DNA of 64,000 bases, from assembly GCA_026936325.1 (NCBI GenBank), contig JAPTHN010000018.1, positions 11,985,658 to 12,049,657 on the forward strand. The letters are read 5' to 3'. A program made the position numbers and the translations under genes. This document shows, one piece after another, positions 24,601 to 35,235 of the stretch (positions are counted from its first letter, which is position 1; each line of letters starts with the position of its first letter). The notes below the pieces were generated by a model that worked only from the letters and a program-made list of their open reading frames with translations, did not search any database and had not been told where the DNA came from. Source of the stretch: Platynereis dumerilii. Taxonomy: Eukaryota; Annelida; Polychaeta; Phyllodocida; Nereididae.

Positions 24601-25356
24601 GTTTTTCCCATGAACTATTTCCTCAAAATCTTTCTTATCACCAGTTCTACTATTGAAATCTCCACAAAGTGACACAAAAGGTGTCCGCTCAAGTAAACAA
24701 GCAAGGTCATCCCTTAATTTATTCATTATGTCATAACCATATCTACTATTAAGATAGATTGTGCTATCTTCAGGGGGAATGTAGGCACCACCAATAAACA
24801 TTTCATGAGTTGATCTCCTAACTTTCAGCCATATAACCCATTCATTGGCTTTTTCAATAGTTAAGGTTTTTGATTCAAATAAATCTGTTTTGATTAGCAC
24901 TGCAATGCCACCAGAGGGCCTTCTGGCTTTAGGATGTTTGTATTTTCTTTGATAATGGAAATAATTGTAACCCTGCATTTGTGGGTCAAAGGAATCCAGC
25001 TTCATAGTTTCGTACAAGAAAATGACATCAAAACAGGTTATCATATTTCTTATCTCGTCTAACTCTAATTTACAACCAACACCCTGTATATTCCATGACA
25101 TCAATTTAAGATTACCTAATCCACCTTCATCACTATCAAACACATTTCTTTGAAAAACCATATTTTTGGGTAAATCAGACAAATCATTTTCATCATATGT
25201 GTCTAACTTATTATCAGACCGTTCATGCTCAGTATTAGATAAGGAAACCGATTGACCTTCATAGTCGTACTGAGATGGTTTTGTTTCATTATAGTTACAG
25301 TTTACTGACAATGTTTCATTGCAACAAGCTGCGGAAAGTGGCTGAAACCATCTCAC
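21637..25356 (-). CDS. LINE ORF2: AP-like endonuclease + reverse transcriptase
   Basis: This frame of 1239 codons has no internal stop. The endonuclease/exonuclease/phosphatase domain lies at about residues 84-360: LMSWNIQG (N89), LYETM (E116), CGDFNSRTGD (D233, N235), VDYLL and SDHTPLSF (351-358). The RT is at about 600-890: NNKAAGIDGIPAEFYK, CFIDFTKAFDYIN, LQGGILSP and the catalytic YADD (838-841). The C-terminal part carries the CEKC...EDEIHCLIVC zinc-knuckle-like motif common in invertebrate LINEs. It would nick target DNA and prime reverse transcription in the nucleus. The frame begins with GTG overlapping the ORF1 stop (GTGA) and has no ATG until about residue 66, so initiation is probably by reinitiation or another non-standard route. 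All catalytic residues I can check are present. Confidence 0.92.
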   Translation of the reverse strand: MRWFQPLSAACCNETLSVNCNYNETKPSQYDYEGQSVSLSNTEHERSDNKLDTYDENDLSDLPKNMVFQRNVFDSDEGGLGNLKLMSWNIQGVGCKLELDEIRNMITCFDVIFLYETMKLDSFDPQMQGYNYFHYQRKYKHPKARRPSGGIAVLIKTDLFESKTLTIEKANEWVIWLKVRRSTHEMFIGGAYIPPEDSTIYLNSRYGYDIMNKLRDDLACLLERTPFVSLCGDFNSRTGDKKDFEEIVHGKNSQISDFGRGNCDAMATNTSWSRKPRQSKDKKTNNYGKDLINLCRASGLRIMNGLFDEIRTDRFTCHTPMGQSVVDYLLCSEPVYYCLHEFVITDKLTESDHTPLSFSFKLPTITKKDSYTEGDRSRNKIFKYVFDSSKIDEFLSNFDSENAQTTLYKLGCDIESKVDTDTVVDTVYHFVRDRIQPIFKKKKYRSTKCTFPTNKWFDSECKNLRKSLNEFAKQNDLALHFNKTKYYYLLKTYQRVIQKKKRQFQEKNREEIQKLMGKNQPDCWKYWSKLKSLGKNRTNYPDLETFHNYFKKQSLPPERDYFDNENMAHVNNIVQTSEYSCCNDIARQICDNVITEEEVALHFKRLKNNKAAGIDGIPAEFYKYASEKLVMPFCAVFNHIFDNGEYPSQWSEGLINALYKKGSRSDPDNYRKITINVEMAKIFDSILNSRLYFKNDALNLDDPCQFGFTPGNSCTDCVFILDTVISYQQAKRKPVYLCFIDFTKAFDYINRNALYFKLMQQKIGQKMLKIIISMFDKAKARVHHSGNTGDDIDSICGVLQGGILSPKLFNEFMSDLPQYLDTADGITLNNFTVTHIMYADDIVLVSDSAKCLQNSIDSVQEFCKKWHLIVNIGKTKVMQFNNKSVNSFFCNGNELENVDNFKYLGHMLTNKHKIHSKMTEYLSTQGHKALFALPADSKQVLEQMDPTVSLQMFDTYVLPILEYNSEIWTSDKPVLELETLQLGFLKNMLGVRKQTPSLAIYGETGRFSLHVRQKLRMMNYWIRLEGAPDSSLLKKCLLAQKDIYMKRVNESNWFGRLSRILSSCNIENDIVNRTDLSMIGVYRAVKLRLYEIEQEKLIIAINDSTQQPKLRTYKLFKIDCRLEPYLKLRQSRKMLIKIARFRTSSHSLYIETGRHHKPIIPAANRICEKCTLNVVEDEIHCLIVCPANELLRVNLFSTATTLINDFLILNDNDKFTSIMKNKEPEMLSCLGKFLLGADV

Positions 25357-27007
25357 AGAAAAACCTTCTTTACATAAAGTGACACATTGAACGAGAGTTT
25401 GTTGACAGAGTTACGTGACAGATGTATGTGGTCACGCAATTTAGCTTGTTCATTACAGATAAATTCAAGAAGTCTCTCGTCATTACCTAAAATTTCTAAA
25501 TGCCGATTCACATCTCTCAAAGTCTCTCGTTGGGTGTGACCTCCAGTTTGAGCAAGACCCGAAATAATTATTCGAGAAAAAGGAAATGCTCGTTTAGCCC
25601 CGTCTATCAAGTGTTCGTATCTTGCACATATTGTTGCTGCAGCTAGGCCATCGGCAGCCTCAATGTCTCCAGCCATGAGCATGACGAAGTCCGGGGGGAC
25701 GTCATATTACGTATGCGAGAAGTGATGTGGGAAATTGTTCCACCGGGGAACACATAACCACATGCATCGAGACCTCTTTCATTGAGTCCTTCGGAAATTC
25801 CACGTGCGTTTGAATTTCCTATTATTACAATCTTTGGACGAGTGTTGTTGATCGTTGCGGATACATGGGCCATGGCAAAGGGGGAGGGAGGAACAGCACT
25901 TTGAGGGGCGATTTTCTGTCTTTGACTAGTTGAAGTATCGTCAACTGTTTCTGTTGATTTTTGTTTTCCTTTTTGTTCAGTTTGCAGGGGTTTTGGCAGT
26001 TCAAGCTGAATGCTCATCCGTAGCTCCTCCAACAGCATCCCCTGAACATTTTGACCCAGAAAGTTATCTCCACAACCCCAGAAACTGTCACTTTCCACAT
26101 TGTGAATGAGTTTTTTGGAACCAGTCTTCACAAGGGATTTTCTAAATGTAGAGCACTGTTTTGCCTTCTCATTTAGGATTTCTTGCATTATTTCTGTTTT
26201 GACTTCATGCCAAGCTTGACACTGGATAATTCCATTTGCAATCTTTTTAATTTGGAAAGGTGATCTTGTTCGAAGAATCTTGATAGCTAGATCCTGTCTG
26301 CCATGAAATTGTGCTTTTTTAAACTGATAGGCTTGTTCAGCACTGTTGAATGTTACTCCTTTAATAATCAACTTGTCCAAGAAGAAATTTGAGAGTATTT
26401 GATGTCTCCCACTGGCTCTGAAAAGTAGCATTTCATTTTGATCTGGTCTTGTATTACTGATCGGTTGAATATCGGTCCTCTTTTTCATTTCTGGCTGATC
26501 AAGGGATAGATGGGCTGTATTTATAGTTTTGTCCAATTTCAATTCATCTATTTCTTTGAGTAAGCATTTGATGCGTTCATTGGCATGCAATAAGTCTGTA
26601 ACTGTTCTTGTATGTATCGCATTGACATCCTCAGGTGGGACCATTGAAGAAGAGACTAATAATGGAAATTCATCAATTATTCCATTAGTAATAGGAAGAA
26701 GAGATGCAGAGTCATTCAGAAAACTATCAGAGGCAAGGCTCGCTTCTTGATTTGTATGTAAAAACATTGAATCCATTGAGTGACTCAATGTTGACACAGT
26801 GGGAGTGTTCTGAGTTTCAGGAATTGTTTGTATAAAAGATCCAGAGTCCTCAAAAATAAGAGAATTATCTCCCATTAAAGTTTCCGGTATGTGGATGATG
26901 GTATGATTGGGACTGTAAAAATCAGCTAACAGCTGACTTTCATTGATTGTCGAACCAATGATTACAGAGTCACCTTCAAATTTGTCATCATTGTTCAATT
27001 GTTCCAT
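25353..27007 (-). CDS. LINE ORF1: coiled-coil + NADAR domain + SGNH-esterase-like domain (one frameshift)
   Basis: It starts with ATG at 27007 in an AAAAATGG context. Residues about 135-165 look coiled (HANERIKCLLKEIDELKL). Residues about 192-332 match the NADAR/DUF1768 (YbiA-like) fold: LSNFF, FNSAEQAYQFKKA with the expected glutamate (E224), and SFWGCGDNFLGQNVQGMLL. From about 392 an SGNH hydrolase begins: IVIIGNSNARG (block I), continued in a second frame by FVMLMAGDIEAADG and DHIHLSRNSVNKL (His block). The two frames meet in a short C run near 25690, consistent with a one-base indel or a sequencing error. SGNH esterase ORF1s are known in CR1/L2-like LINEs; the NADAR domain is the surprise. 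Known NADAR enzymes act on N-glycosidic bonds of ADP-ribose or riboflavin intermediates; activity here is inference. Confidence 0.85.
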
Positions 27008-27197
27008 TTTTAATAAATTCGCAATTGTACAGATCGGACACTGAACAATGTTATTTTGTAAGGGCCTTTTCTGTCATATTGCTTGCGCTCATTGCTCCTG
27101 GATCTTCAACCTCAGCAAAGGTCATTCACCTCTATGAGAGGACATCACGGTAATCCTGGATCTCCAAATTCCGCAAAGGTCATTCAACTCTCAGAGA

Positions 27198-27338
27198 TGA
27201 CGTCACAATCCCAGAGATGACGTCACAATCCCTGAGCTTGGTAGCGTCACAATTTTACAGCCTCTGAGCTTGGTAGCGTCACAAGTTCACAGCCTCCAGC
27301 TGCAGCTAAAAATAGACCACAGTTGACTCTAAAAATAG
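27198..27338. promoter_or_regulatory. CRE and MEF2-like cluster upstream of LINE ORF1
   Basis: TGACGTCA at 27198-27205 and 27218-27225, in a 20-bp direct repeat; two AGCTTGGTAGCGTCACAA repeats at about 27236 and 27268; CTAAAAATAG at 27306-27315 and 27329-27338. It could be the LINE 5' UTR promoter or an older repeat into which the LINE landed. CREB/ATF and MEF2 binding is inferred from consensus only. Confidence 0.45.
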
Positions 27339-27584
27339 CTCTGCATGGTTGGTAGCGTCACGACTGGATTCATAACAAAATCTTTGTCAAAATTGTCAAA
27401 CTGGCTCCTTGTAGAAAAACTGTTAAATCCAATTGTTACATCATTGTCCTGGTTGTTGGATGATCACCATGTATTCACGGATTTTGTCCAATATTTTAAA
27501 TTCACGTACATCCCTCATGTCCTCCAAAAATATTTGAAATATAATGTGCTTATTCAACCTTGACTGGCCACTGAAATATGCTAA

Positions 27585-27690
27585 ACAAGAATCCAATTTT
27601 TATTGTCATGAAATTGAATTTCAAGAATCCAATTTTTATTGTCATGAAATTGAATTTCAAGAATCCAATTTTTATTGTCATGAAATTGGT
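27585..27690. repeat. 36-bp tandem repeat, about 2.9 copies
   Basis: CAAGAATCCAATTTTTATTG... recurs three times with perfect spacing of 36 bases. Each unit contains AAATTGAATTT and CCAATTTTTATTG. Confidence 0.9.
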
Positions 27691-27699
27691 CTGTAAAGT

Positions 27700-30680
27700 C
27701 CTTTAAAATAGTCAAAGTGTGAAGAAGATAAACTATGCAGGTTTTTGTGAAGAACTATGTTCAGTATCACATCAGAAAATACCCAAAAAAAGGTGCTTGG
27801 TGATTTTGTGCTGAGATACAACTGATAATTTGCCTCTGACGAGTTATTTAACCACTGGCTTATAAATAATTATTAAGAAAGAATATTTGAAGTTTTTATT
27901 CATATTTGCTCACAATTAGGCTATTATTCCGATTTTAGCATATTGTAAGTGTGGCATATTGAATGCATTGCCATGCATCGATTATTAAGATCCACTCAAG
28001 CTTGTCTATACAATGATATGACCTAAATTATTATGATATTATAGCGAATAGTGTTCATTGTTAAGAGCTTATTTTTTTATGAAGGAAACCTATTATTGTG
28101 AAATTTTTAATGATTGAGGTTCTCCATTGGTCTACCCTATGAAGCAACACTTGCTGCAGGCTCCATGATGGTAATGACATAGTGCAAAATTCGAAAACGA
28201 CTTGTCTTAATTATCTCAGCTGACTTTCTTCAAAATTTTTACAACCTCTCGGCAATAAAACTACTTTTTTAGCTGGATATAGCTTTATTGAACCGAACTG
28301 AAAGTGCTGCATTGAAAATCGGTATGGGAACTGGCCAGACTGTACCGGTACGGCCGGTATTTATCGAACCGGTGTAGACCCTAGTTTTAAGCAGTTAAGG
28401 GGTTTAATCAAAATTTCACAGATTTATTAATTTTCAATTTTAACGAATATTTGAACGTTTTCCAAGGTACGAACTTCTAATCTAGCTTAATGAACAAGTC
28501 TCTCCAAGTCGCATCTATTGGTGCAAAAATTACGCTTCTATCATTATTAGAAGTCCTTCAAACAAAAACAAAAAAACAGCCCAATTCACTTACTTCTATA
28601 AAAAAAATCTGCAAATTTCGAAGATGTAAAGAAGCATTCTGACACAGATCTAATCAAGACAAATCCAATGGTGAAAAAAATACGACTCTAGACATCATTA
28701 GAAGTGTTTTAAATAAGAAAATACCCCCAGATTATTACACTCAATTAAGGCCCAATTCTAAAGATAAAAAATAGCATGCAATGCATGCACAGTGTCCTCG
28801 AGCAATTTAATAACCCTTATAACTCAATGGGATATGATCATTACATTAACACATCTCTATAAATTGTTAAAAGTTGCATTCTATCTATAGATCTATAGAT
28901 CTATCAATCTACCTATCAATCTATCTATCTGTCTATCTATGTGTCTATCTGTCTATCTGTCTATCTTTAGTAATTGGCTGAAGTATAAATCTTAGGTTGT
29001 GGTGCACCCCACTTTGTTTCAGGGCGGAAGGGCCAAAGGGAAGAAGAAGAAGATGCTTCTCAGAAATCGTCTGCTGAGCAAGGAGGAATTTGGGGGATTA
29101 AAGTTAACTATTTAGAGCAGTGAGACATAAGATTAAAGCCAGGGCATCTAGTGCAACAGTGTAAACACTGGGCATCATAATGGCATCATAACTTTGGGTT
29201 GTTCTTTCACCTGTGAAATGCTTTTCGATCCACACCAACTTTGATATGACAATCCCATTGATGACGACAAAGGGCCCGAGGCTCTGCTCTCGGACACAAA
29301 AACTAATTCCGCGATCCCGCATCCCGCATCCCGTCCCGCATATCAGAAAAGACTTGATGGGCGATAATTGCAGGATTGGGCAAATTCAATTCACTATTTG
29401 TTAATGTTCCAGGTGGTCCGAAAAGACATGTAATGAGTGATAATTACAGAGATGGGCATGGTAAATTCTTTGCCAATATCTAAATCAAGTCTTTTTGAGT
29501 ATTTGGTATATTTGGATATTGGCAATTTAGAGATTGACTGACGCAGTAACTAGAGAAAAGGCCAGCAGTTAGTCATCAGACGAATTGAAATAAATGCATA
29601 CCAAGTTTCATTGTTACAGCCATATAGTGGGCATGTTATAAGCCAAACTGGGACAAACTACTTACCGAAACGTTAGAATTTTTTTGAGCATCCGAGGTGG
29701 TTAAGTAAGTCAAAATACATAATTTTGGTCGGGGATCCCGAGCCGCAAATGCATTATTTGGCCAATATGGGTAAAAGCATGATAAATGCTCGACGATTCC
29801 CAGAAAATTCACGAGAGATAGGCTTTTTTGCACATAAAAATGCCATTTAATGCTTTTTCTAGCAATATTGTGTCCAGATCTTACACATATAATATTTCTG
29901 TTTATTTTAAGACATATATAATAGATATTTGCTGATAATGGATTTCTAGAAAATGCTGCATTTGGCCAAAAAAGACTTCCAACGATTTTAATTTTCACAT
30001 TGAGTCGTAAGTTCAAATGGCTGTTACATTTTTGTGCTTTGATGTATCTGGTTCATATTTGGCAGAAAACCGCTCCACAAAGTCTAGAAATTGATAACAC
30101 TAACTGTTTGTAGCAGACGATTTTCATATTCCTGTAACTGATGCATACGGTGACAAAAGTCAGCCCCACCCCTTAATTCGGCAATTTTCCGAAAAAAAAT
30201 GAATTTTGGGTGCAATTCACAATGCCAGTCATCACAAATTGTTTTCTACCACTCCTAATCATTATTTCCCTGGACAGGTGGTTGCCTAGAAGCACTAAAA
30301 CTGTATCTTCAGTGGTTGTTTAGGTATTTATACTAATAATCTTGCACATTGTACAAATGATCTATCAGAAGAAACAGGTGATATACAAGGTTTAAAAAAA
30401 AATTAAACTAAGAGGAACAACTTGCTAACCATTGCATCGGGGCAAGTTGTGCCACTTGATCTATCTTCTTCGAATGCCTACCATGATCGTCCCAATGGTC
30501 CGGTGGCCCTGAAACTTGGCTCGATTCTGGCCACCGTATTATATATATTTGATAATATTATCTGATCATGATTAAGCTTTGGTTTTTTGGAAAATCACCC
30601 TGAAGCTAAAAATGGCACAATTTACCCGGTCTCCCCTATACAGTAAGTTTTTACGTGAAATTTTGATGAATTGAAGTTGT
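27700..30680. other. Intron 3 sequence with dispersed repeats; no gene seen
   Basis: 28450-29480 shares blocks in order with 52120-52440 (CAGATCTA.TCAAGACA, CCCGCATCCCG, ATTTGTTAATGTT, AATTACAGAGATGGGCA). A TATC-type microsatellite lies at about 28870-28970 inside it. No exon with a proper border and phase was found. Confidence 0.5.
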
Positions 30681-30684
30681 ATAC

Positions 30685-30849
30685 CTTGAGCTTGGCCATG
30701 ACTTTGTTTGCCTTTGATGCACTATCAATATGGATACAATCTCCTGCTTCAGATGCATCGCATGCACCATATCTTAATTGATACCACAGCACTTCTGCCA
30801 GATCTTCTTTGGTTGCCAGTGCACTTGCCTCATATCTGGGATGCAGAGT
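30685..30849 (-). CDS. Host gene exon 3 (module part C, first copy)
   Basis: Acceptor TTTCCAG and donor GTATAC (minus strand) border 165 bases, exactly 55 codons in phase 0. The product starts TLHPRYEASALATKEDLAEV and ends NKVMAKLK. It is a paralogue of exon 7, about half identical, with three extra residues in the middle (GACDASEAGDC region). The following intron contains the LINE; the preceding one contains the 172-bp satellite. No known domain recognised. Confidence 0.75.
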
Positions 30850-31364
30850 CTGGAAACAAGAAAATCTTTATAAAAAAAAGGTAAGCTGGCGTAAATAAAT
30901 ATATGTAGTGGATGGTGGCAAAGCGAAGATGGGTGAAAATGAGAGGACAATGAGGAAGTAGTGGGATAGCCCCAATGCAACTCCAATGCCTAGCTAATTT
31001 ATTACGTTCTAATATATTATGATCAACTGACCATATATGTATACAGCATATTATACATATAATGGATGATGAGGGGTCCATCATTATGCAGTTATCGCAC
31101 AGCACCGAGTGCAACATTAGGCACCGAGGTGCCATAAAAACTGATGTTGCACAACGGATGTGTATATACCTATTGCAAACAATGCCAGATTCAACAATCT
31201 ACTTGGGTTGGGTCTGCTTCTTCGAATCTGAGGATGTAATCACTTATCTTTCAAGACCTGCTTTTTTCAATGACATATTCTCCTGGTATTCTAGCACAGG
31301 TGACTCGAAAAATTTCATATTTTTTCTTTTTTTGTCCTGCACACATTTTTAGACCCTAATTTAT

Positions 31365-31530
31365 TAATTAAGCTGCGGCAAGCTGACCAACCAGCCACTA
31401 CTAACTCAAGCCAGCCGCAGCCACTAAAGGTGATGGCTAAGCTGCAGCAAACCGATTATTCCTCTAAGCCAGCAAATTTTGGGTTGGCCGGCTGGCTGAC
31501 AGGTCTAATCAAATCAAATCAAATCAATTG
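31365..31530. repeat. Imperfect inverted repeat with (AATCA)n tail
   Basis: GCTGCGGCAAGCTGACCAACC is matched inverted by the GGTTGGCCGGCTGGC region, and the piece ends in TAATCAAATCAAATCAAATCAA. It looks like a small mobile element next to the satellite array. Confidence 0.4.
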
Positions 31531-31590
31531 CAAGTAATTAATCTTTCTACAGTGACAATTTCCACGTGCAGCGGGTGAAAAACACGGGTA

Positions 31591-34500
31591 TCAAGGAGCA
31601 TATTTTCATCAAAAGTTTTCTGTAAGATATCACGGTGAGCACAAGACATATGCCATAATTCACAGTTTGAGTCACTTGATTAATTTATGAACACACCTTC
31701 AATTCTCCAATAATTACAGCATGTGTTACACATAAATCTTTCTCTATTAAAAGGAGCATATTTTCATCAAAAGATGATCCAAACAGCATTTCTATAAGAC
31801 ATTACAGTGAGGGCAACGGGTATGCTATAATTCACAGTTTGAGTCACTTGATTAATTTATGAGCACACCATCAATTCTCCAATAATTACAACATGTGTTA
31901 CACATAAATCTTTCTCTATTAAAAGGAGCATATTTTCATCAAAAGATGATCCAAACAGCATTTCCATAAGACATTACAGTGAGGGCAACACATATGTTAT
32001 AATTCACAGTTCGAGTCACTTGATTAATTAATGAGCACACCATCAATTCTCCAATAATTACAGCATGTGTTACACATAAATCATTTTATTAAAAGGAGCA
32101 TATTTTCATCAAAAGATGATCCAAACAGCATTTCTATAAGACATTACAGTGAGGGCAACGTGCAAGCTATAATTCACAGTTTGAGTCACATGATTAATTT
32201 ATGAGCACACCATCAATTCTCTAATAATTACAGCATGTGTTACACATAAATCTTTCTCTATTAAAAGGAGCATATTTTCATCAAAAGATGATCCAAACAG
32301 CATTTCTATAAGACATTACAGTCAGGGCAACACATATGCTACAATTCACAGTTTGAGTCACTTGATTGATTTATGAGCACACCATTAATTCTCCAATATT
32401 TTCATCAAATGATGATCCAAACAGCATTTCTGTACGAAAGTACAGTGAGGCCGATGCGTATGCTATAATTCACAGTTTTAGTCACTTGATTAATTTATGA
32501 GCACACCTTCAATTCCCCAATAGTTACAGCATGTGTTACACATAATTCTTTCTCTATTAAAAGGAGCATATTTTCATCAAAAGATGATCCAAACAGCATT
32601 TCTATAAGACATTACAGTGAGGGCAACGCGTATGCTATAATTCACAGTTTGAGTCACTTGATTAATTTAAGAGCACACCATCAATTCTCCAATAATCACA
32701 GCAAGGGTTACACATAAATCTTTCTCTATTAAAAGGAACATATTTTCATCAAAAGATGGTCCAAACAGTATTTTTATAAGACATTACAGTGAGGGCAATG
32801 CATATGCTATAATTCACAGTTTGAGTCACTTCATTAATATATTAGCACACCTTCAATTCTCCAATACTTACAGCATGTGTTACACATAAATCTTTCTCTA
32901 TTAAAAGGAGCATATTTTCATCAAAAGATGATCCAAACAGCATTTCTATAAGACATTACAGTGAGGGCAACGCGTATGCTATAATTTACAGTTTGAGTCA
33001 CTTGATTAATTTATGAGCACACCATCCATTCTCCAATAATTACAGCATGTTTTAAACATAAATCTTTTTATTAAAAGGAGCATATTTGTAGTGGGAACTG
33101 TTGAGGGTTTGCTGCTGTGCAATCTTTCAATATTCAACATTCCAACAGTGTTTAACATATAATAAACTGTCACCACAGACTTTCCAACGGTTTTCCAACA
33201 GTGTTTAACATGTAATAAACTGTTACCACAGATTTTCGGTGTTTCTTGTGTTTTCACATTTTTTAGTGTTAGGAGACAATAGGTAGGAAATCTATAGAAA
33301 AATTATTTGGATTCTAACAACCTGCCAGAACAGACCTAGAATTGATAACATTCAGAAACATTTAATCTGGGTAAGTTTGAATTCATTTTCATTATTAATT
33401 TACTGCATCTTGAAATGGAATTATATTTAAATCATTAGAGTGTATTCATAGAGCTAAAAGACTAATTCAGTCAATAGGAAACTCTCACGATCTGGTATTG
33501 CTTTATTGTGTGTTCTATAAATATTTAATCAACATTCATGATGTAAATATTTTAATGATAAAATACAATGATGATTATGATATATGTAAATTAGGTATAA
33601 CATTTGATACTTGGTAAACTTATAGCCTCACTCAGGTTATACGAAAGTGTAAATGTGCAGTGTACATATAAAAGAAATTGTATATAAACTTTGAAAATTG
33701 TATCTGTAAAATGACTTTGTAAATACAGTGAGACTTAAAAGTATGCATTTTGTACAGGTGCTCATCTACAGAACTTACTGAGGACGTAGTGAGGACTACT
33801 ACAAGTGGTCATCTGTAGCATGCTGAGATTTATATGGTGATAGACCAAAGAGAAAAGGCTACTAATACAGGGTATTTAACTTTAATAAGAGATTCACCAT
33901 TTATGAAATTATTAGTTTATAGTAGGCCTATGGTTGAGATTGAAATTAACCTTTATTGTTTTAATTACAGAGTTGTTTACTCTACGGTTATCTACGGTTT
34001 TCTGAGGGAATAAAGAACCTAAACCAAAGGACCTCGTTCTGTTACATATTTTCATCAAAAGATGATCCAAACAGCATTTCTATAAGACATTACAGTGAGG
34101 GCAATGCGTATGCTATAATTCACAGTTTGAGTCACTTGATTAATTTATGAGCACACCATTAATTCTCCAATAATTACAGCAAGTTTTAAACATAAATCTT
34201 TTTATTAAAAGGAGCATATTTTCATCAAAAGATGATCCAAACAGCATTTCTGTACGAAAGTACAGTGAGGCCGATGCGTATGCTATAATTCACAGTTTGA
34301 GTCAGTTGATTAATTCATGAGCACAGCTTCAATTCTCCAATAATTACAGCATGTGTTACACATAAATCTTTCTCTATTAAAAGGAGCATATTTTCATCAA
34401 AAGATGATCCTAACAGCATTTCTATAAGACATTACAGTGAGGGCAACGCGTATGCTATAATTCACAGTTTGAGTCACTTGATTAATTTATGAGCACACCT

Positions 34501-35235
34501 TCAATTCTCCAATAATTACAGCATGTTTTAAACATAAATCTTTCTCTATTAAAAGTAGCATATTTTCATCAAAAGATGATCCAAACAGCATTTCTATAAG
34601 ACATTACAGTGAGGGCAACGCGTATGCTATAATTCACAGTTTGAGTCACTTGATTAATTGATGAGCACAGCTTCAATTCTCCAATAATTACAGCATGTGT
34701 TACACATAAATCTTTCTCTATTAAAAGGAGCATATTTTCATCAAAAGATGATCCAAACAGCATTTCTATAAGACATTACAGTGAGGGTTATGTGTATGCT
34801 ATAATTCACAGTTTGAGTCACTTGATTAATTTATGAGCACACCATAAATTCTCCAATAATTACAGCATGTGTTACACATAAATCTTTCTCTATTAAAAGG
34901 AGTATATTTTCATCAAAAGATGATCCAAACAGCATTTCTATAAGACATTACAGTGAGGGCAACACGTATGCTATAATTCACAGTTTGAGTCACTTGATTG
35001 ATTTATGAGCACACCATAAATTCTCAAATAATTACAGCATGTGTTACACATAAATCTTTCTCTATTAAAAGGAACATATTTTCATCAAAAGATGATCCAA
35101 ACAGCATTTCTATAAGACATTACAGTGAGGATAACATGTATGCTATAATTCACAGTTTCAGTCACTTGATAAATTTATGTGCACACCTTCAATTCTCCAA
35201 TAATTACAGCATGTTTTAAACATAAATCTTCCTCT
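31591..35235. repeat. Satellite array, about 172-bp unit, about 16 copies
   Basis: Each unit contains AGCATATTTTCATCAAAAGA, ATCCAAACAGCATTTCTATA, AGACATTACAGTGAGGGCAA, CTATAATTCACAGTTTGAGT, GAGCACACC and CTCCAATAATTACAGCATG. Units begin near 31596, 31758, 31930, 32097, 32270, 32397 (shortened), 32567, 32739, 32910 and, after the solo LTR, 34047, 34217, 34388, 34560, 34731, 34903 and 35079. It fills almost all of host intron 2. Two units (32397 and 34217) share a diagnostic variant CTGTACGAAAGTACAGTGAG. Confidence 0.93.
33087..34045. mobile_element. Solo LTR (959 bp) inserted in the satellite
   Basis: It begins TGTAGTGGGAACTG and ends CTGTTACA, flanked by 4-bp duplications TATT (33083-33086, 34046-34049) that exactly interrupt a satellite unit. 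A TATA-like TATAAA and an AATAAA signal lie inside. No internal coding region is left, so this is a fossil LTR from a retroelement, family unknown (Gypsy-like by duplication length). It is younger than the satellite unit it splits. Confidence 0.8.

Larger units (their letters stand above)
21058..27020 (-). mobile_element. Nearly complete non-LTR retrotransposon (LINE), CR1/L2-like, with NADAR ORF1
   Basis: The element reads on the minus strand, the same direction as the host gene, in intron 3. It has ORF1 (27007 to 25353), ORF2 (25356 to 21637) and a 3' tail seen as a 22-base T run at 21058-21079. The 5' limit is uncertain. GCAATTGT occurs just outside the T run (21049-21056) and again at 27021-27028, which could be a short target duplication, but the CRE/MEF2-rich region to about 27360 could instead be the 5' UTR. 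One frame change in ORF1 is the only obvious lesion, so the copy is young. Confidence 0.85.

Noticed and set aside
31591-35235. CRISPR-like array
   Set aside because: The 172-bp units are contiguous satellite monomers without spacers, in a eukaryotic intron.
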